64,000 nucleotides of DNA from Chamaea fasciata. Lineage: Eukaryota > Chordata > Aves > Passeriformes > Sylviidae. Every line of letters begins with the position of its first letter. The first letter of the stretch is position 1. The position numbers and the translations under genes were made by a program. Positions 1 to 13,100 of the stretch are shown here, one piece after another. The notes below the pieces were generated by a model. That model was not told the origin of the DNA and ran no database searches. It saw nothing but the letters and a program-made list of their open reading frames with translations. The stretch is taken from the NCBI GenBank assembly GCA_029207755.1, contig JARCOQ010000006.1, positions 28,912,522 through 28,976,521 on the forward strand, read 5' to 3'.

Positions 1-419
1 TTATTCCTCTCCCACATTTCTCATGATATTTCCTACTTTGAAGAAGCAGAATTGAGGTCAGTTCTTTCACACAGGATTTATAGTTTATACTTCTGGTTTT
101 AGCAATGCCTTTAGCATACTCTGTTCTGACAAAAATCTTTTGTACCCCAGGACAAAAGAGGTATGTTTCTTGCTCTGATTCTTGGAGTGTTCATTCCACA
201 ACTAAACAGCTTTTTTTTTTTTTTTTCCTGTCAATTGCTTCTTGAAATTGCTAAATATCCCACTCTTCAGGCAATTAATCCATGCAATTTGTAAAAGAAA
301 AAAAACTTAAGCACAGTACCTATTTTAGCATTGTACATGTTTCCTTTTTTTCACAAAAGTGATTACATTGGCAATGTTTATGTATTTCATGTGTCTAGTT
401 ATAAGTATGCAGGGTTTTC
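1..419. other. AT-rich single-copy DNA
   Basis: No gene or repeat family is recognised. It contains a 16-base T run at 211-226. A plausible acceptor (ending near 150) and a GAG|GTATGT donor-like site near 160 lie only ten bases apart, so they are not taken as an exon. Confidence 0.5.
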
Positions 420-614
420 TCCCTGAAAGGATAGTGAAGCACTGGAATGATCTGCCCAGGAAAGTGATGGGGTCACCATCCCTGGATGTGTTGAAGAAAT
501 GCCTGGCATGGAACTTAATGCTTTGGTTTATTTGACATGGTAGTATTCAGTCAAAGGTTGGACTCAATGATCTTGCAGGTCTTTTCCAACCTTAAAGATT
601 CAATGACTCTATGA
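420..614 (+). mobile_element. CR1 LINE, 3' end fragment
   Basis: The text runs through the typical CR1 3' region: a remnant of 'gcactggaa..gatctgcccagg', then 'gtcaccatccctggatgtgtt', then 'ggttggactcaatgatct' and 'cttttccaaccttaaagatt', ending in a decayed octamer tract (caatgactctatga). This is the 3' untranslated tail plus the last codons of ORF2 in a family resembling the avian CR1-J/X/Y group; the subfamily is not certain. Only about 195 bp remain, so it is a dead-on-arrival 5' truncation, the usual fate of CR1 insertions. No reading frame survives. Confidence 0.85.
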
Positions 615-3046
615 GAACTATAATAATAAAATCTGTGTTTCTGCATTATTCATAGTTTTGCTTCTGCGCATATAAAGGTACATATCTTCTGTGAAACACC
701 ATTCATTTTCTAAAGCAACTCCCTTTCTGTGTTTAGGTATAGAAACACTGCCAACTGAACCTGTAAAATAACTTCATAAAAGCATTTAAAGCAGTTAAAA
801 ATAACAAAATCATTTTATTGGTTCAAAATACAACTGCTATTCCTTGTGAGGAGGCAAAATCTTAGATCAACAGTTATTCACCCCTGAGATAGTATCCAAA
901 TAAACTTTTTAATGTTTGCATGGATATATGCCTTAAATGGTAAACGTAGGTAATAGAGTCAGAATTTTGTAAGGTAAATAATAGAGGCAGGTAGTAGAGT
1001 CAGTTTTCCTTTGGCTTCCTTTATGACACTGGACAAATAAATCACCTATTTTTGGCAAGAAAATGTTGTATAAAATCCTTTCCAGATGAAATACTGTTAT
1101 CAATCTGAGATTAGGAACGGGAACACTACGAGTCTTCATGAAATTAAAAAAAAAAAGCCATACCAGATATTATAGTTAAGACAAGTTCACAGAAAACAAT
1201 TTCAGAAATATTTTAGTGAGGATACAGTGCTCATAATAAATAGATTTATATTATTTGTTAATCTGTATGTTTCATTTAGGTTTTGGATTTAATTCTGTTC
1301 AAAAATGTATATTATTTAGTCATGTAAAACAGAGGCATTGTTTTTAAGATGCTGAAGAAAAAAAATTATCTAACCCTGAAGTCTTCAAAGGGAGATATAA
1401 TTAATTTACATAGTGTTGTGTTTCCAAACTACACAGTCATTATCCAGAGATCACTTTTATTATGTATTAAATAAGATCATGGTTTTAAAACCAGAGAGGA
1501 GGACTTTTACCAGGTACTTATGGAGACAATAAAAGATCTAGTGACACACGTAATGACTCTAGCATCTAAAGTGTGTCCTTTCATCTTCCTCAATTTCTTT
1601 CATAAAGAGAAATTCAGTCTCTCCTCTTGGATTACTGGATCAAAAACATTTTATCCTCTCTAAAATGAAGGAGTTTTTGAAAATTAAACCTCATCTTAAA
1701 TACAAAAGGTAACTCCAGACAGAATGGACAAAAACACAGACTGTTTTCTACGCCGACTAGGTCAGGTGTCTAGATTTATTACCAAGAAAATAATAAAATG
1801 GAGCAAGAAGGAAAAATCTATTGCACAGCAAGAGAAAGCCCAATGCAGAGCAGATTTCACCCCACAACAGGGCAGGGATGTGGCTACGTACAAACTTGGA
1901 CCCAAGAACTATCACAAAGTGCTGTAACCTCGCTAATACAGGAATAATTTTAAATGCACAGATATTCAAGCACAATGCCATGGAAAAATATCTGCACTTT
2001 GTGTGCAACATGCAGACAGACATTATTGGGAATCATATTGTTACAAACAAGTATTTGAATAGGCGCTTGGCAGCTTCTCTGTTAAGGGTATTTCCCATGT
2101 TCACAACACTGCGCCTACTTCTGAAAACAAAAAAAATAAATTCCACAACTCAACCAAGCTCGCTTGCATCAACAACCTTTATACTGAATTGGCTCCCTTT
2201 TGTTCAAGCCATTGAAAAATATATTTGCTTCACTGCTGGATAAATTATCGGCAAACTTTACTCAGGAGCACCTCAGAAGACTCCAGATTGTCTGCAGATC
2301 TATGTCCATCTTTGTTATAAAGTGAAAATGTTGTACCCAGGTTACACTTATGCTTTTTTTACTACTTCTAAAAAACACAAACTTCAGAGTTGCTGCGTCC
2401 ATCAGGGCTGAACTCAGCAATATGCTCTTAAATAATTGCTGAGAAACCTTTATGCTACCTTATTGATGTCAGATGAATTTTCCAGAAACAGAACCACTGA
2501 AAGTCTTCATTACAGCAGAGAGAGAAAGAAGAAAAAAGCAAGAAAAGGTGTATTGTGGCATGTAATATTTTTTTCTTTTGGTGGCTTAACTTACTGGAAA
2601 TAAAAAAGATTTAATGTATTATACAAACAATACATGTTTACTGTCTCAGAAAATATAGCTGGAAAAACTAAAAAACTGTGATATTCTGTTCCTGCTGTTG
2701 CTGATAGCAACAGTTATTATTTTGTCTTGTCCTTTCTTCCATGTCTCTGTCAGACAGATTGCCATCACATATCTGGAAAGGGCATGTGTGAAATACATGA
2801 CATGATTCATTTCATCAAAGGTCAAAATGAGATGAAGCTTTGTCTGACCCTACAAGAACAAGTCACACACCATAATTGCAACATTTGCTACTGAGAAAAC
2901 AGGAGTGCCAACAGACTGAAGGAGAGAACAGAAACGTCTGTGGAGGTAATTCAAATATCTATGGCTGTCTCATCCAAGCAGTGTGATGGTGTAAGGGCAA
3001 AGACAATAGCCAAGAGGGGAAGATTAAATATACTTCTGTGAAGCTA
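615..3046. other. AT-rich DNA, no gene recognised
   Basis: Mostly unique AT-rich sequence. Overlapping open frames of 67-140 codons sit on both strands at 1724-2243; none has a recognised domain, and their overlap argues for chance. On the minus strand this block carries an AATAAA (1775-1780) and a 7-bp inverted pair TGTTTTC (from 1742) / GAAAACA (to 2129), which is weakly LTR-like, but no target duplication flanks it. Confidence 0.45.
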
Positions 3047-3052
3047 CCACAC
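3047..3052. repeat. Target-site duplication, left copy
   Basis: ccacac, identical to 3572-3577, flanking the LTR. The pair marks one integration event. Confidence 0.75.
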
Positions 3053-3571
3053 TGTCGCAGCAGTCCTCTTATTAAAGGATAAAAATGAGCTGAGACACAG
3101 ACTTCTTGTCAAACACAGCATGAAGAAGGTCCTGGTTTATTCCTCTCCATGGCACAGCCATCCTGACTCCAACTATTCGCTGACTCTGGCTGCAGCAAGC
3201 TCCTGCTGTAGGTTTCCCTAGCAGACTCCAACTGCTTGCTGTTTCCTGCCAAACCATGACTGCATGTATTAGTTTGCAGACTCTGAATGAAGTTTTTACC
3301 TAGCTAGACTGTGATTGCAGGTTCCAATAACAGGCTCTAACTGCAGACCCAGACTGACCTCACAGCAGAGATTCTCTCTGCCCAGGATCCTGCTTCATTC
3401 TCCTCGAGGTTCCTCCTCCATAAGAATACTCCCCTTACCAGCAAACCCCCTCTTTCATCTCACTCATTCTTATTGGATATAGCTGTTATTCATCAGAGTG
3501 AGGCTGTATTTGGTAATTAACACAGCTGTTACTTATCAGGGGTGAGGTTACCTGTACTCCCTTCTGCTACA
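3053..3571 (-). mobile_element. Solitary ERV LTR, class II (ERVK)-like
   Basis: On the plus strand the block starts TGTCGCAGCAG and ends CTTCTGCTACA; these ends are inverted copies matching at 9 of 11 positions and carry the TG...CA termini of retroviral LTRs. The 6-bp sequence ccacac occurs immediately outside both ends (3047-3052 and 3572-3577), a target-site duplication of the size made by betaretrovirus-like (ERVK) integrases. Orientation is minus because an AATAAA polyadenylation signal reads on that strand at 3136-3141, about 85 bp before the LTR end, a normal R-U5 distance. There is no internal retroviral sequence on either side, so this is a solo LTR left by recombination between the two LTRs of a former provirus. 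It encodes nothing; a 61-codon open frame inside it is a chance opening. Confidence 0.8.
3136..3141 (-). promoter_or_regulatory. LTR polyadenylation signal
   Basis: AATAAA on the minus strand, placed as expected for the R region of the 3053-3571 LTR. It fixes the orientation of that element. Confidence 0.6.
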
Positions 3572-3577
3572 CCACAC
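3572..3577. repeat. Target-site duplication, right copy
   Basis: ccacac, identical to 3047-3052. Confidence 0.75.
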
Positions 3578-6500
3578 AACCCTGGGAGCAGATGCAAGGG
3601 AAATCAGATTTCTCTGCTTTCCCTCAGCAGCTGCATACAGCAGCTGTTTTAAGCAGGAAAGTTATCCTTCTTCACATTAAATCTCAGAGGCTTTGAAGCT
3701 CAAAGTAAAACTTACATTTGCCATCATCAAATTGATGATCCCAGTGGGTCCCTTACCATTCATCATATTCTGTAATCATGAATGAGGAAGCCAAGAAAAA
3801 ATACCGGAGCCATATGTCTTGAGCTTTCTTGTGTCTCAAAGAAAGAATAAAACCAAGACACACCCTTTAGTGTCAGAGGTCATTGCCTGTTGTCTCACTC
3901 TCCTCTTGGGAAACTGGAGCAAACCAGATGCTTTACTGTTCATCTATAAAAAGAAATCTTCATATCTAGATGTCAGTTTATACAAACACATCATCCCAAA
4001 ACTGAGCTCAAATGTTGATGAGGAAAAGTGTGGACAATCTGCTTCATAGACAGCACACTTACAGGAACCAACTAGTCATGGAGCATTAACCTATGTAAAT
4101 ATTTGATTCACATGAGGTGAATCAGAGAGAGCACTGACCCTATATGTTTCTCTTAGGGAGGGGTACACACTACATTGTCAAATTATAGCTTTCAGCGCTA
4201 TGTCTGCATTATAATATATCTCAATAAAAACCAGCAAGGTGGAAATGACATTGAGAGCTTGGAATCTCCTCAGATCCTATGTATTGCTGGAATTTCTCAG
4301 TAACCAAGTCAGAAAAACTTATGTGTCATGGAGCATTTTGGATTTTCCCGTTACATCCTTTGGTCTAAGAAATATTCTCCTTTATGCCACTCATATTCTT
4401 AGACAATCCTTCCTATATGACTAAGGTTTTACACAGCTGTACTGATATAATCAGGACTTGGTATGTTCTGTTTATTTTACTTTTTGATGTATTAAATGGG
4501 GACTTCAGTTTGTTATTTCTTCTCTTGCAGACAAGGCATGATGATGTGTATATCATGATGTATTTACCTTCATGCTAAGAATTAGGCCAGTCTTCATGCT
4601 GTGAGATTTTAGCTTCACTTACACAGACTCCAGCGTTGTACAGTGTTGTACAGAATGGAGCATTTGGCAAGTAGGTGAAGCAATCATTTTACCTTCTGGC
4701 ACAGTTAGATCAGTTAGAAAAAATAGATATTGTTAACAGCTGCTTAACATTGTTAAGTTAACATTGGAACTAACATAGTTACTTCCTTCACTTCTGTAAA
4801 ATGTTCTCACTCTTAAATATCCATATTTATCTATATCCTTTTAACAAGAAAAAAATCATTCCAAGATTTATGCTTTGGTTAGATGAACTATAGGTGATAC
4901 AAAGATACCATTTGAAGTTATATTTCTTACTTGAATTATACAAATGTTCTTCCCCCAACTTATAAATGTCTCAATGTGTTCCTTTATTTGAGAAGAGGTG
5001 CTGTGTTTTTTGAAAACTACAATCCCTTATTAGACTTTCCAGTCAGAAGGAGTCACATTGTCATTTGTTTATGCCAGGTGAGAGCTTTTAACTAAAAAAA
5101 AACACAGCCTCTCTCACTCACATGGTATCTAATTTATGTACTCTGAAAAAAAAACATATAAAATTACAGCAACATTTGCTCTTTAATAGCATACAGAAAA
5201 AACCCTTCAAAGTCAGCCATGCATGAAGCAAATATACAGGAAGGGACCTTAAATCCTAGCTGCTGATAGATCATGAACCAAAGCTGCCTTTTATGTTTCT
5301 TGAAGAGAAAACTTTGTAATCATCTATGCCATCAGTAGTGACAGTATATTCACTGAAATCATTATACCAAAGTGCAAGGCTTGGGTTTATCTGAAAGGGA
5401 TTGTTCATTTATTCATGTAGTAAAACTGAAAGCCTTCTGTGCTGTGTTGAACCTTTCTTTAATTAGTAAGTCAGGGAAGTAAGGCATTAGTTAAACTTTG
5501 CCTGAATAGCATGTTGATTGTTTAAAGGAAAAGAAGAAATCATAATATTTCTGATGGAAGAACAAACAGGTTAATCTCAGGTATTTATTCTTAAAAGGTT
5601 GTCAAGAATTGTGCTACACCCAGATGCATTGGGAAGACGTTTGTTAAGCAGATAAAACACAAAAGATATTGGATTCACTCTAACAGTGAGACTAGGCAAA
5701 CAAATGATTACTCAGTTTTTTTTTTTCTAAAGCCCAGTAGATGGGAATTGCTAATCTCTATCAGAGTTAAAACAGAAACATGTAGGAAAAGACTTGACAG
5801 CATGTGTATCTTCCACAGACCCACCTTAGAAAGGTCAGCCTCTAGAGCTGAGATGAATAGTTTTTTAACATTCATTCAATCAATTAAAAAAAAAAAATCC
5901 TATGAGATGTCCTGCAGGTGCATATGCCTCTATTGTTGACCCAAGATAGTTTTCAGTTGTTCTGAAGATTCATTTAAAGAATCTTACCTCTTCCCTTCCA
6001 CTGATGATTTTTCTCTCTTTACAAAAATGTTTGCACAGATTTTGCCCATGAAAAGGCTGCTTGCCATTAGTAATAACTTTTTTCTATATGTTTGTTTTGC
6101 ATTAACGCCTAACTTAAAAAACACTGGAGAATGGTGTATATTACCATTCTTTATGAAGAATGTAGTAAATTTTATCCAAAATACAAGTTTTAATAAACCT
6201 GAAGACAATTAAAGACTGTAATGCTGTAATTTTATGTGCATCTTGATTCCTAATTGATAGTTGGCACATTTTTGTGCTTTAACCCTAGAAAAAAGATGTA
6301 TTTCTGAGGTTGTCACAGTTGCCACAAAGTAAATCAGAAGTTTTCTGAAATACTTTTATTTGTAATAAACAAATAAATTAATAGCATCATACATCAATAG
6401 CAATAGCCAAAAACACTCTGCTTACACTTAGACTTGTGACAATATCCAAGCAAGTTTATATTTTGGCAGGCTCTATTAGAAAATTTCACACTCCAGAGAA

Positions 6501-9500
6501 CATTATCACATGCTGTCTCAACAACAGAAGTGAGCACTGTGTACATTTCCAGAGGCCATTGGTTTATCAAATATAGTGCATGTTAGAATAGAGACGAGAC
6601 TCATGGGAGTGCACTAATCAATTTAATTTTAAAGGCAGACAACTTAATGCTATATCTCTTTCACAAGACAACTTTAAACTTCATAAAAATATTTGCAATC
6701 CTTGACTGCTTTTAAATCCTTTAGAGAACATCCCATAGAGCTTGTTACCATGATAAGCAAATTGTTGGTAATTTCCAGCTAAGCAATTGTGATCTTTAGA
6801 TAACAGTCAAGACTATTTAAAAATCTTCAAAAACCTTGAAGCAATTTCATAGTAATTCATTGTAATTGTAGCATTAATTTAAACAAGAATCAATATCAAA
6901 GATTTTTCATTCAGAGTGTTTTAGAATAACATTTGCATTTCTGAATGATACTGAGTATGATCAAAAAGACAAATACAACACTCATAAAGCATTAAGTTTC
7001 AAGCAAATTCTGAGGGGAAAAAAATCGGTCTGCATTAACACAATCAAAACTAATTTTGACAATCACTTCGTTTTTTTGACACAAAGTCAGGACCTGTTCC
7101 TACAGAAAAGACCTGAAGAATGCATTATTAAATGCAATGATCGATTCTTAGATGTCCAAAACCTGTTTAGGACCTTGATCTTCCATTTGCTTCATAAAGG
7201 TTGCCATTTTTTAATGTAGGATGCTCTATTAAATCATGCTCTACAAATGTTTGATGCTATAGATACTGTGGTCATTGTAGAATGAATTCCAAGAACAATT
7301 GTGGAACTAATCAAAAATCATTTACTGATAAATTTTGAAGTGGAAGATGCAAAATGTAGGTGAAACAGAGTGGGAGGAATGGCTGAAGAATGACAATGTA
7401 GGGTCAGTACAGGGTTTCCCTAGATAAATATCCTTTTTCTAATGACACCAATGACAGTGGTTAACAATATAAGAAATCATATAGGGTTGTCGGTTCATAG
7501 GGGATAATGTTCTCTTTGATATTTCCTTTTCCTTTCCAATCTCTATCCTAGGAACTTCCCATTCCCAAGGTTTCATCCAAGACTTTTTTGTTTATAGTTG
7601 CCAATAATCTGTTTTTCCAAGAATTTGACAAATCTATTTCTGAACTAATTTGTAGTGTTTTTTGGGATCTTTTTCTTGTTTTGTTGGGTTTTGTTTCCCC
7701 AATTCCCCTGACAATCAGATCCCAGTTTAATTATGTCCTGTGGTTGTATGGGAAAGTACTTCCTTTTGTTTATATTAAGCCTCATTATTATTTTTGAAAC
7801 CCCTTACGTTACTAGAAAACGAAAATCATCATTCTTTAGTAATGTTTGTCATACATTTTAGGCAGCATAGACTACATATCAGTAGATATGTCTTTCCTGA
7901 ATGAAATATTATGTAAAATCTAATAAATTATCATATAAAAAAACCTTAAGTTACATAAGAAACTCTTTTTCTGATAATTATTTCCTGAATTAATTCCAGC
8001 TATATGGTATTCATTTGAGGTTTGACGACAAGATTTTAACTTTTGTATAATTTGCATCAGTGAAGCATTTTGTATTTGACTTAGAAGTATTTTCTTTTAG
8101 GACATTAAAAATACCTTTCATAGTCATAAACGTTTTTTCTAATATGTTTGCTGTTTTAAGTATAAACACAGTAACAGATACATTCATAAGTGAATTCAGG
8201 GTGCATCTTAATCTTCAGTCTTGTGGTCGTCTCTCTATTCATGTAATTACATGAATTAGCCCACTATTGCAAAAATTGCAAGTCACATTATCTTTTTGTA
8301 AGGCTTGATATATGTCAGCCAAAGGATTTCAATAATACTTTCATTTCAGGATAAAAAATGCTTTAACATTTTAGAAACCAAGGGATATGACATACTTTTC
8401 TTATTCCTTTGAAGTGCACAATTGGCTTCTAAATGAAGGAATTTCACATTTGCATCTGCACTTTCAAATACAGCCTGTGAATACAGCAACTCAGTTCTTG
8501 GGGTAATGTAATCCCTGGGGTAGTTAGAAGTGAACTTTTGAGAAGAAGTGCTACCAGTGGGATTTTACAGGGAAAGCCACTTAGGCTATAAAGAGATGTC
8601 AAAGAGAAAGAGATAAATAAATACAGGGCAAAAATGCATTTGTCAGCTCTGGTTAATCTACGAATTTTTGTTATAATGTCTTCTATGGAATGAGATGTTA
8701 TTACTAAGTTGTGTATTGCTCCAATACAGCCATCCATTACAGTAAAACAGAAATAGCACATTCCATTAATCACAGCCACAAGGTTAAATAAAGATGTAAG
8801 CATATTGAGAAAGCAAAACTTCAAGTGTACAGGACCTTGATATATTAACCAAATGTCATAGAAGGGGTTACAGGTCTTAGAGAATAATAGTAGTAATAAT
8901 AAGCAAAGTTTCATTAGCCATGCTTAACTCAGTAATATATATTAATAGTGCTGCAAAGCAATCAATTGTTTGTTGTAGAGTAAGCAACATGTGGTACATA
9001 ATATTTGGAATCAGAGGGAATTTACTGAAAAAAATGAGTTCACATTAAATCAATCCATTAGATTTGATAAATATTCCATTCAAATCTATTTTTTTCCCTT
9101 TTTTTCTACACTTTACTAAGCTGCTTCTTCTACATTACAGAGATGAATACACACAGAATCCCTGGTCAATTTATTCTCATGTCAGTGGTCATTCCACTCC
9201 GTACATTTATAAAATAAAGACTTCCAATATGAGGCAGGATAACTTTGTAGGATATTACACTATGGCTGGGTAGCTATTACATATTGTGAGGAAGGCTGTT
9301 AGGAGAATAGCCTTTCCCATTTTGTACCTTTGTAAATTTTCCATTTTTCTCTTTACTTTTTCATGTATCAATTCTGTTTTTTTTCTTTTGAGCTGTTCTT
9401 TCTGCATCCTTCCTGTCCAATGTCCATTTCCATTTTCTTTCCAGCATGCTTCAAAAAACATTGTTGCTCCCAGTTACTATGGACATTTATGGTGTTCTGC

Positions 9501-9983
9501 AAGAGTAAAATAAAACAAATAACAAAGTCCTTGCCAAAGTCAGGTTGCAATCTAAAGAATCAGAAATGTAGTCATTGATGCCTAATTTCATTTCTTGCTT
9601 GCATACTAGTTTTGAACAGATTTGGTCACAGGGTGAAATTTTTCCCTAGTGTTATCGAGACATACTCCCCCTTCATAGGACTAGTTAACTTCCTAGTTCA
9701 ATTTGGACACTCTATCATCAAGTTGACTTTTGTCATACATATTTGCCATTATTTTTTTCTGACATTTCATTGGCAAACATTCTACCCAAGTGTCCTAAAA
9801 GCTTGATGTTTGGTGTTTTTTCATCTCATCTGTAATTCTAGATAATACAGTCCACAGCTAACTTCTATTGAACTATCCCAGTATTTTGAGTCAAAAGTAT
9901 TTCTGAAATGTTTTTCCCTACAATATTTACTTCTTAAAGCCTTATAGTTATTTTCTTTTTATACTTTGTTGCAATACAACTTT
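3578..9983. other. AT-rich DNA, no gene recognised
   Basis: More than 6 kb of low-copy AT-rich sequence with short T or A runs and no repeat family I can name. Strong-looking splice acceptors occur (for example ending at 4530 and 9140), each followed by a short frame that soon stops, which is the expected background in such DNA. The longest open frame is 156 codons on the minus strand at 8444-8914; it is rich in Leu, Ile, Phe and Cys, starts with a leucine-rich hydrophobic run, and matches no family I recognise. Confidence 0.5.
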
Positions 9984-10153
9984 TCTGTGCTGGTGTGGCC
10001 TCACCTCAAACCCTGTGTGCAGTTTGGCATACCACAATATAAGATATAAAGCTTTTAGAGAGCATCCAAAGGAAGACAACAAGGATGATGAAGGGTCTAG
10101 AAGGCAAAATGTGTGAGAAATGAACACTTGGCTTGTTTGACCTTGGACATTGC
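9984..10153 (+). mobile_element. CR1 LINE, internal fragment of ORF2 3' part
   Basis: The stretch 'ctgtgctggtgtggcctcacctc' through 'gtgtgcagtttggcataccaca', 'gagagcatccaaagga' and 'atgaagggtctagaaggcaa' follows the conserved CR1 ORF2 C-terminal coding region that encodes the block around 'CAVWH' and 'ERVQRR'. It lacks both the reverse-transcriptase core upstream and the 3' tail downstream, and the last part (to about 10153) is degraded by small deletions. It has no coding capacity. Confidence 0.75.
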
Positions 10154-13100
10154 TCATAGTTACCCATCCTGGGCATCACCAGCCAAGGTCCCGGAGCATC
10201 CTCTGACAATTAGCTTCATGCATCTACCTCATCTTCAGGATCTGCACCCACTTCTGAGATCTTTCCTCCAACCTGTCTTTCAAAGACTGTTTCTTTGTGG
10301 GAACTCTCCTTTGGGGCCAGCTCCTCTTTCCAGAAAAAAGCCTCCCCAGTTTCCCAGCCTCTACACTCTAAGCAGCATATGTGCATATTTAGGCTCCCTA
10401 ATAATGCATTCTGCCTCATGACTCTGTATTAAATGGAAGAAACCAGATAAGGCAATTCTGTTTAGCCCAGGCACTTTCAAAATTTAAAACTAGCCCATAT
10501 AAGTTGCATCTAGGGAGAGGCAGGCTTCAAATTGAGAGGACAAAAGTTCAGTTTTGGACAATCACTTGCAGCCGATTCTTTACTGTCTGATAGCATTCAC
10601 AGAAACTATATCTTCACTAACACCCACTTATATACACTCTGATATTCTCCGAAATAAGACTGTCAAAATGTTAAGTCGTTCTCTAGTACTGTAGGAAAGG
10701 GGTGGAAATGTCTTTTACGCAGTTTAGTATGACTTCCAAACTTTCTTAAGGACTTTGCTAGCATTGTCCTACAAGAGTAATCCTATATGCTTTGATCATG
10801 GGTAGGGCAATGTGAGGTATAGTTTTGAAGGTGCTTTTAATGACGTTTCACTTTCTACTTAAACTTGAATATATTGATGAGGAAAAATAGAAGGCAGAAG
10901 TGATAAAAGATGAGGGACAGAATAAAATAAATGATTCAAACTAGAAATTTTTAACTGGGCACAGTTTCTTAAACCTGCACACTAAGCATCATATCAAAGC
11001 AATTCAGCTTAGAGTTTACTGCTGTGTGTGTATGTGTAAGCCCCAGAGTTTTCTACAATCTCTGGCAATTGGTATGTTGTGATGTGACTTCCATATATAT
11101 ATATGTTTTGTTATTTCCCAAAATGATTGCTTTACATGTAAAAATCTTAAACTTGTTTCTGAAGAAGGTTTTGGATATTTGTTGTTTATTGGTCGAGTCA
11201 ATTCCTAGCACTGATTTTTGCCTCCTGCTAGGTAACACAAGCGAAAATATCTCTGCAGTGTTCTCCCAAATCTTACAATTTTATTTCATGCTTCTCCTAT
11301 TCTAATCAAGTTTTTTAATCTCTTAATACACTAATTTCTCCTTAGCCCCTTTAATACACCATTAGTCTTTATTTTCATCCATTTTATACCCCATTTTTTC
11401 AGCTAAGCCACAATTTTGTCATTTCAGAAAACATTTTTCTGACATGCCTGCCTGTTTCCATCAGTCTCCACCTTTATTTCCATTTGGTACTATCACCAGT
11501 GTTTATTTTTGTTTATATATATATATATATATATATACTTAAAGGATTTCGCATTTGAGAACAGATTGTAATGGCATAAATTGATGTCAGAACTTTTTAT
11601 TTGGCTGATGAGTTGGTCTCATCACTGTCTTCTTTATTTCAATAATGACAGAAAACCCCAACACAGTCAGTAGGTAATTAGAATAAGGATTCAGACCGAA
11701 AAAGTGAAAAAGGTCCTAAAAATTACCTATTCAAATTCTTGTTTCATGTGCTTTTTCTCCTTAGGAGACCGAGTGTATGAGTGAAAGATTTAACAGAAAA
11801 TTAAAAGGAGTTGAGAAATGTTATATTTCAGCAGCATCTCTTCCCACAGTGCTTGAGGAAAGACAGCCAAGGTTCATTTACATGAATGCAGAATGATGAT
11901 CTTTGACACTTGGTTTTCTTTTTGGATTCTGTTCTTAGGTGCTCAAGAAAGGATGTTGATGATGCGTGAGTCAGTTTCCCATATATTTGAATTATACATA
12001 TAGTTAGTCAGATTTGTCCTGTGGTCCATCTCTACTCATTTTGAAGGAGATTCCAGGCATTTTTTTCCATTTTGGAGTCCTCAGTGCCTTGGGAATTAGA
12101 AGTGCTCCAGTCAAAGATCACACTCGGTGTGTTTTTGTAACAGTTCCAGTTGTACGGAAAATCTCCAGTGGCCTCTTATCTAAGTGGCTGATAGACCTCT
12201 TAGCACTATTAATAGAGACTTAACATGAACCATACCTGGAGCACAAATTGCAATGAGTGCAGAGGGAAGGAGATCATATGGAAAGGAGATGGATGTCACA
12301 GCGCATATTTACTGGTTCAGAAAGACCGCAAAACTTTCAGATTTTTATTGCAAACAAACAATTTTAAAGCAGGTCTTATCGCTATTAGTCTATACTTAAG
12401 GCAAAGGACAGAATGTTCTGAGAGCTTTTCACACATGTCAAAGAGCTGAGGGGAATGTAAAGCCTTACAGAAGATCTAATTCCAGTGTCTCACTTAACTT
12501 TACAATCTCTATCACAGTAAGAGGCAAAGATTCAGCACTGCCTCTGGGGTACTACTAAATCTGTTGCTTGTGTCTCTTTCAGAGCAAGAACTTTTCTTTC
12601 TCTCCAACCTGTAATGACAATGCAGTGGCAGGCACCATCAATTATTAAAATTGTGCTCAGGCCTCTTTTCTGATTCCACTGATTTTGGTTGAGGAAGGAG
12701 AGGCAGTAGCTGTGGTGAAGTAAATCTGAAATCTGCAGCACTGGCAAAGAAGCAACTGCCTTACAAAACACCTCCGCACTCTGCACTGCAGACTGCTGCC
12801 ACAGGCCAGGGCAACAGCTACTTCACTAGTTTAGCGATTTAAGAGGTAAAAAGGAGTAATCCACCAATCAACAGTGCCAGGGTGAATTTTCTTTGCTCCT
12901 TTGACAGCAATGAAGACAGTAAAAACCATGAGTTTGATGTAGTGCTTCCCATCAGTGTCACAATGACTCCATATCAAATATGGGTGATCCAAGGCACTCA
13001 ACTACCCAACATTGTCTATACTCTAGCATACCTGAAGAGTAAAGTATTTTTTATAGTCTGATACAGTCTTTTATCAACCTCACTAATACTGTCTTTTACA

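Noticed and set aside
1742..2129. Possible additional minus-strand LTR (7-bp inverted ends, AATAAA at 1775-1780)
   Set aside because: No target duplication, and the polyadenylation signal would be only about 35 bp from the LTR end; evidence too thin to call.
4531..4578. Exon after the strong acceptor 'ttcttctcttgcag'
   Set aside because: Frame stops after 15 codons and no donor is present; typical decoy.
5988..6123. Minus-strand exon ending in GAAGAG|GTAAGA
   Set aside because: Good donor and open frame, but the acceptor has a poor pyrimidine tract and the phases differ at the two ends without a partner.
9141..9273. Terminal exon after 'cttcttctacattacag'
   Set aside because: Forty-three codons then stop, without upstream exon, polyadenylation context or recognised domain; similar decoys occur repeatedly in the window.
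12583..12648. Terminal exon after 'tgtctctttcag'
   Set aside because: Only 21 codons open and no partner exon.
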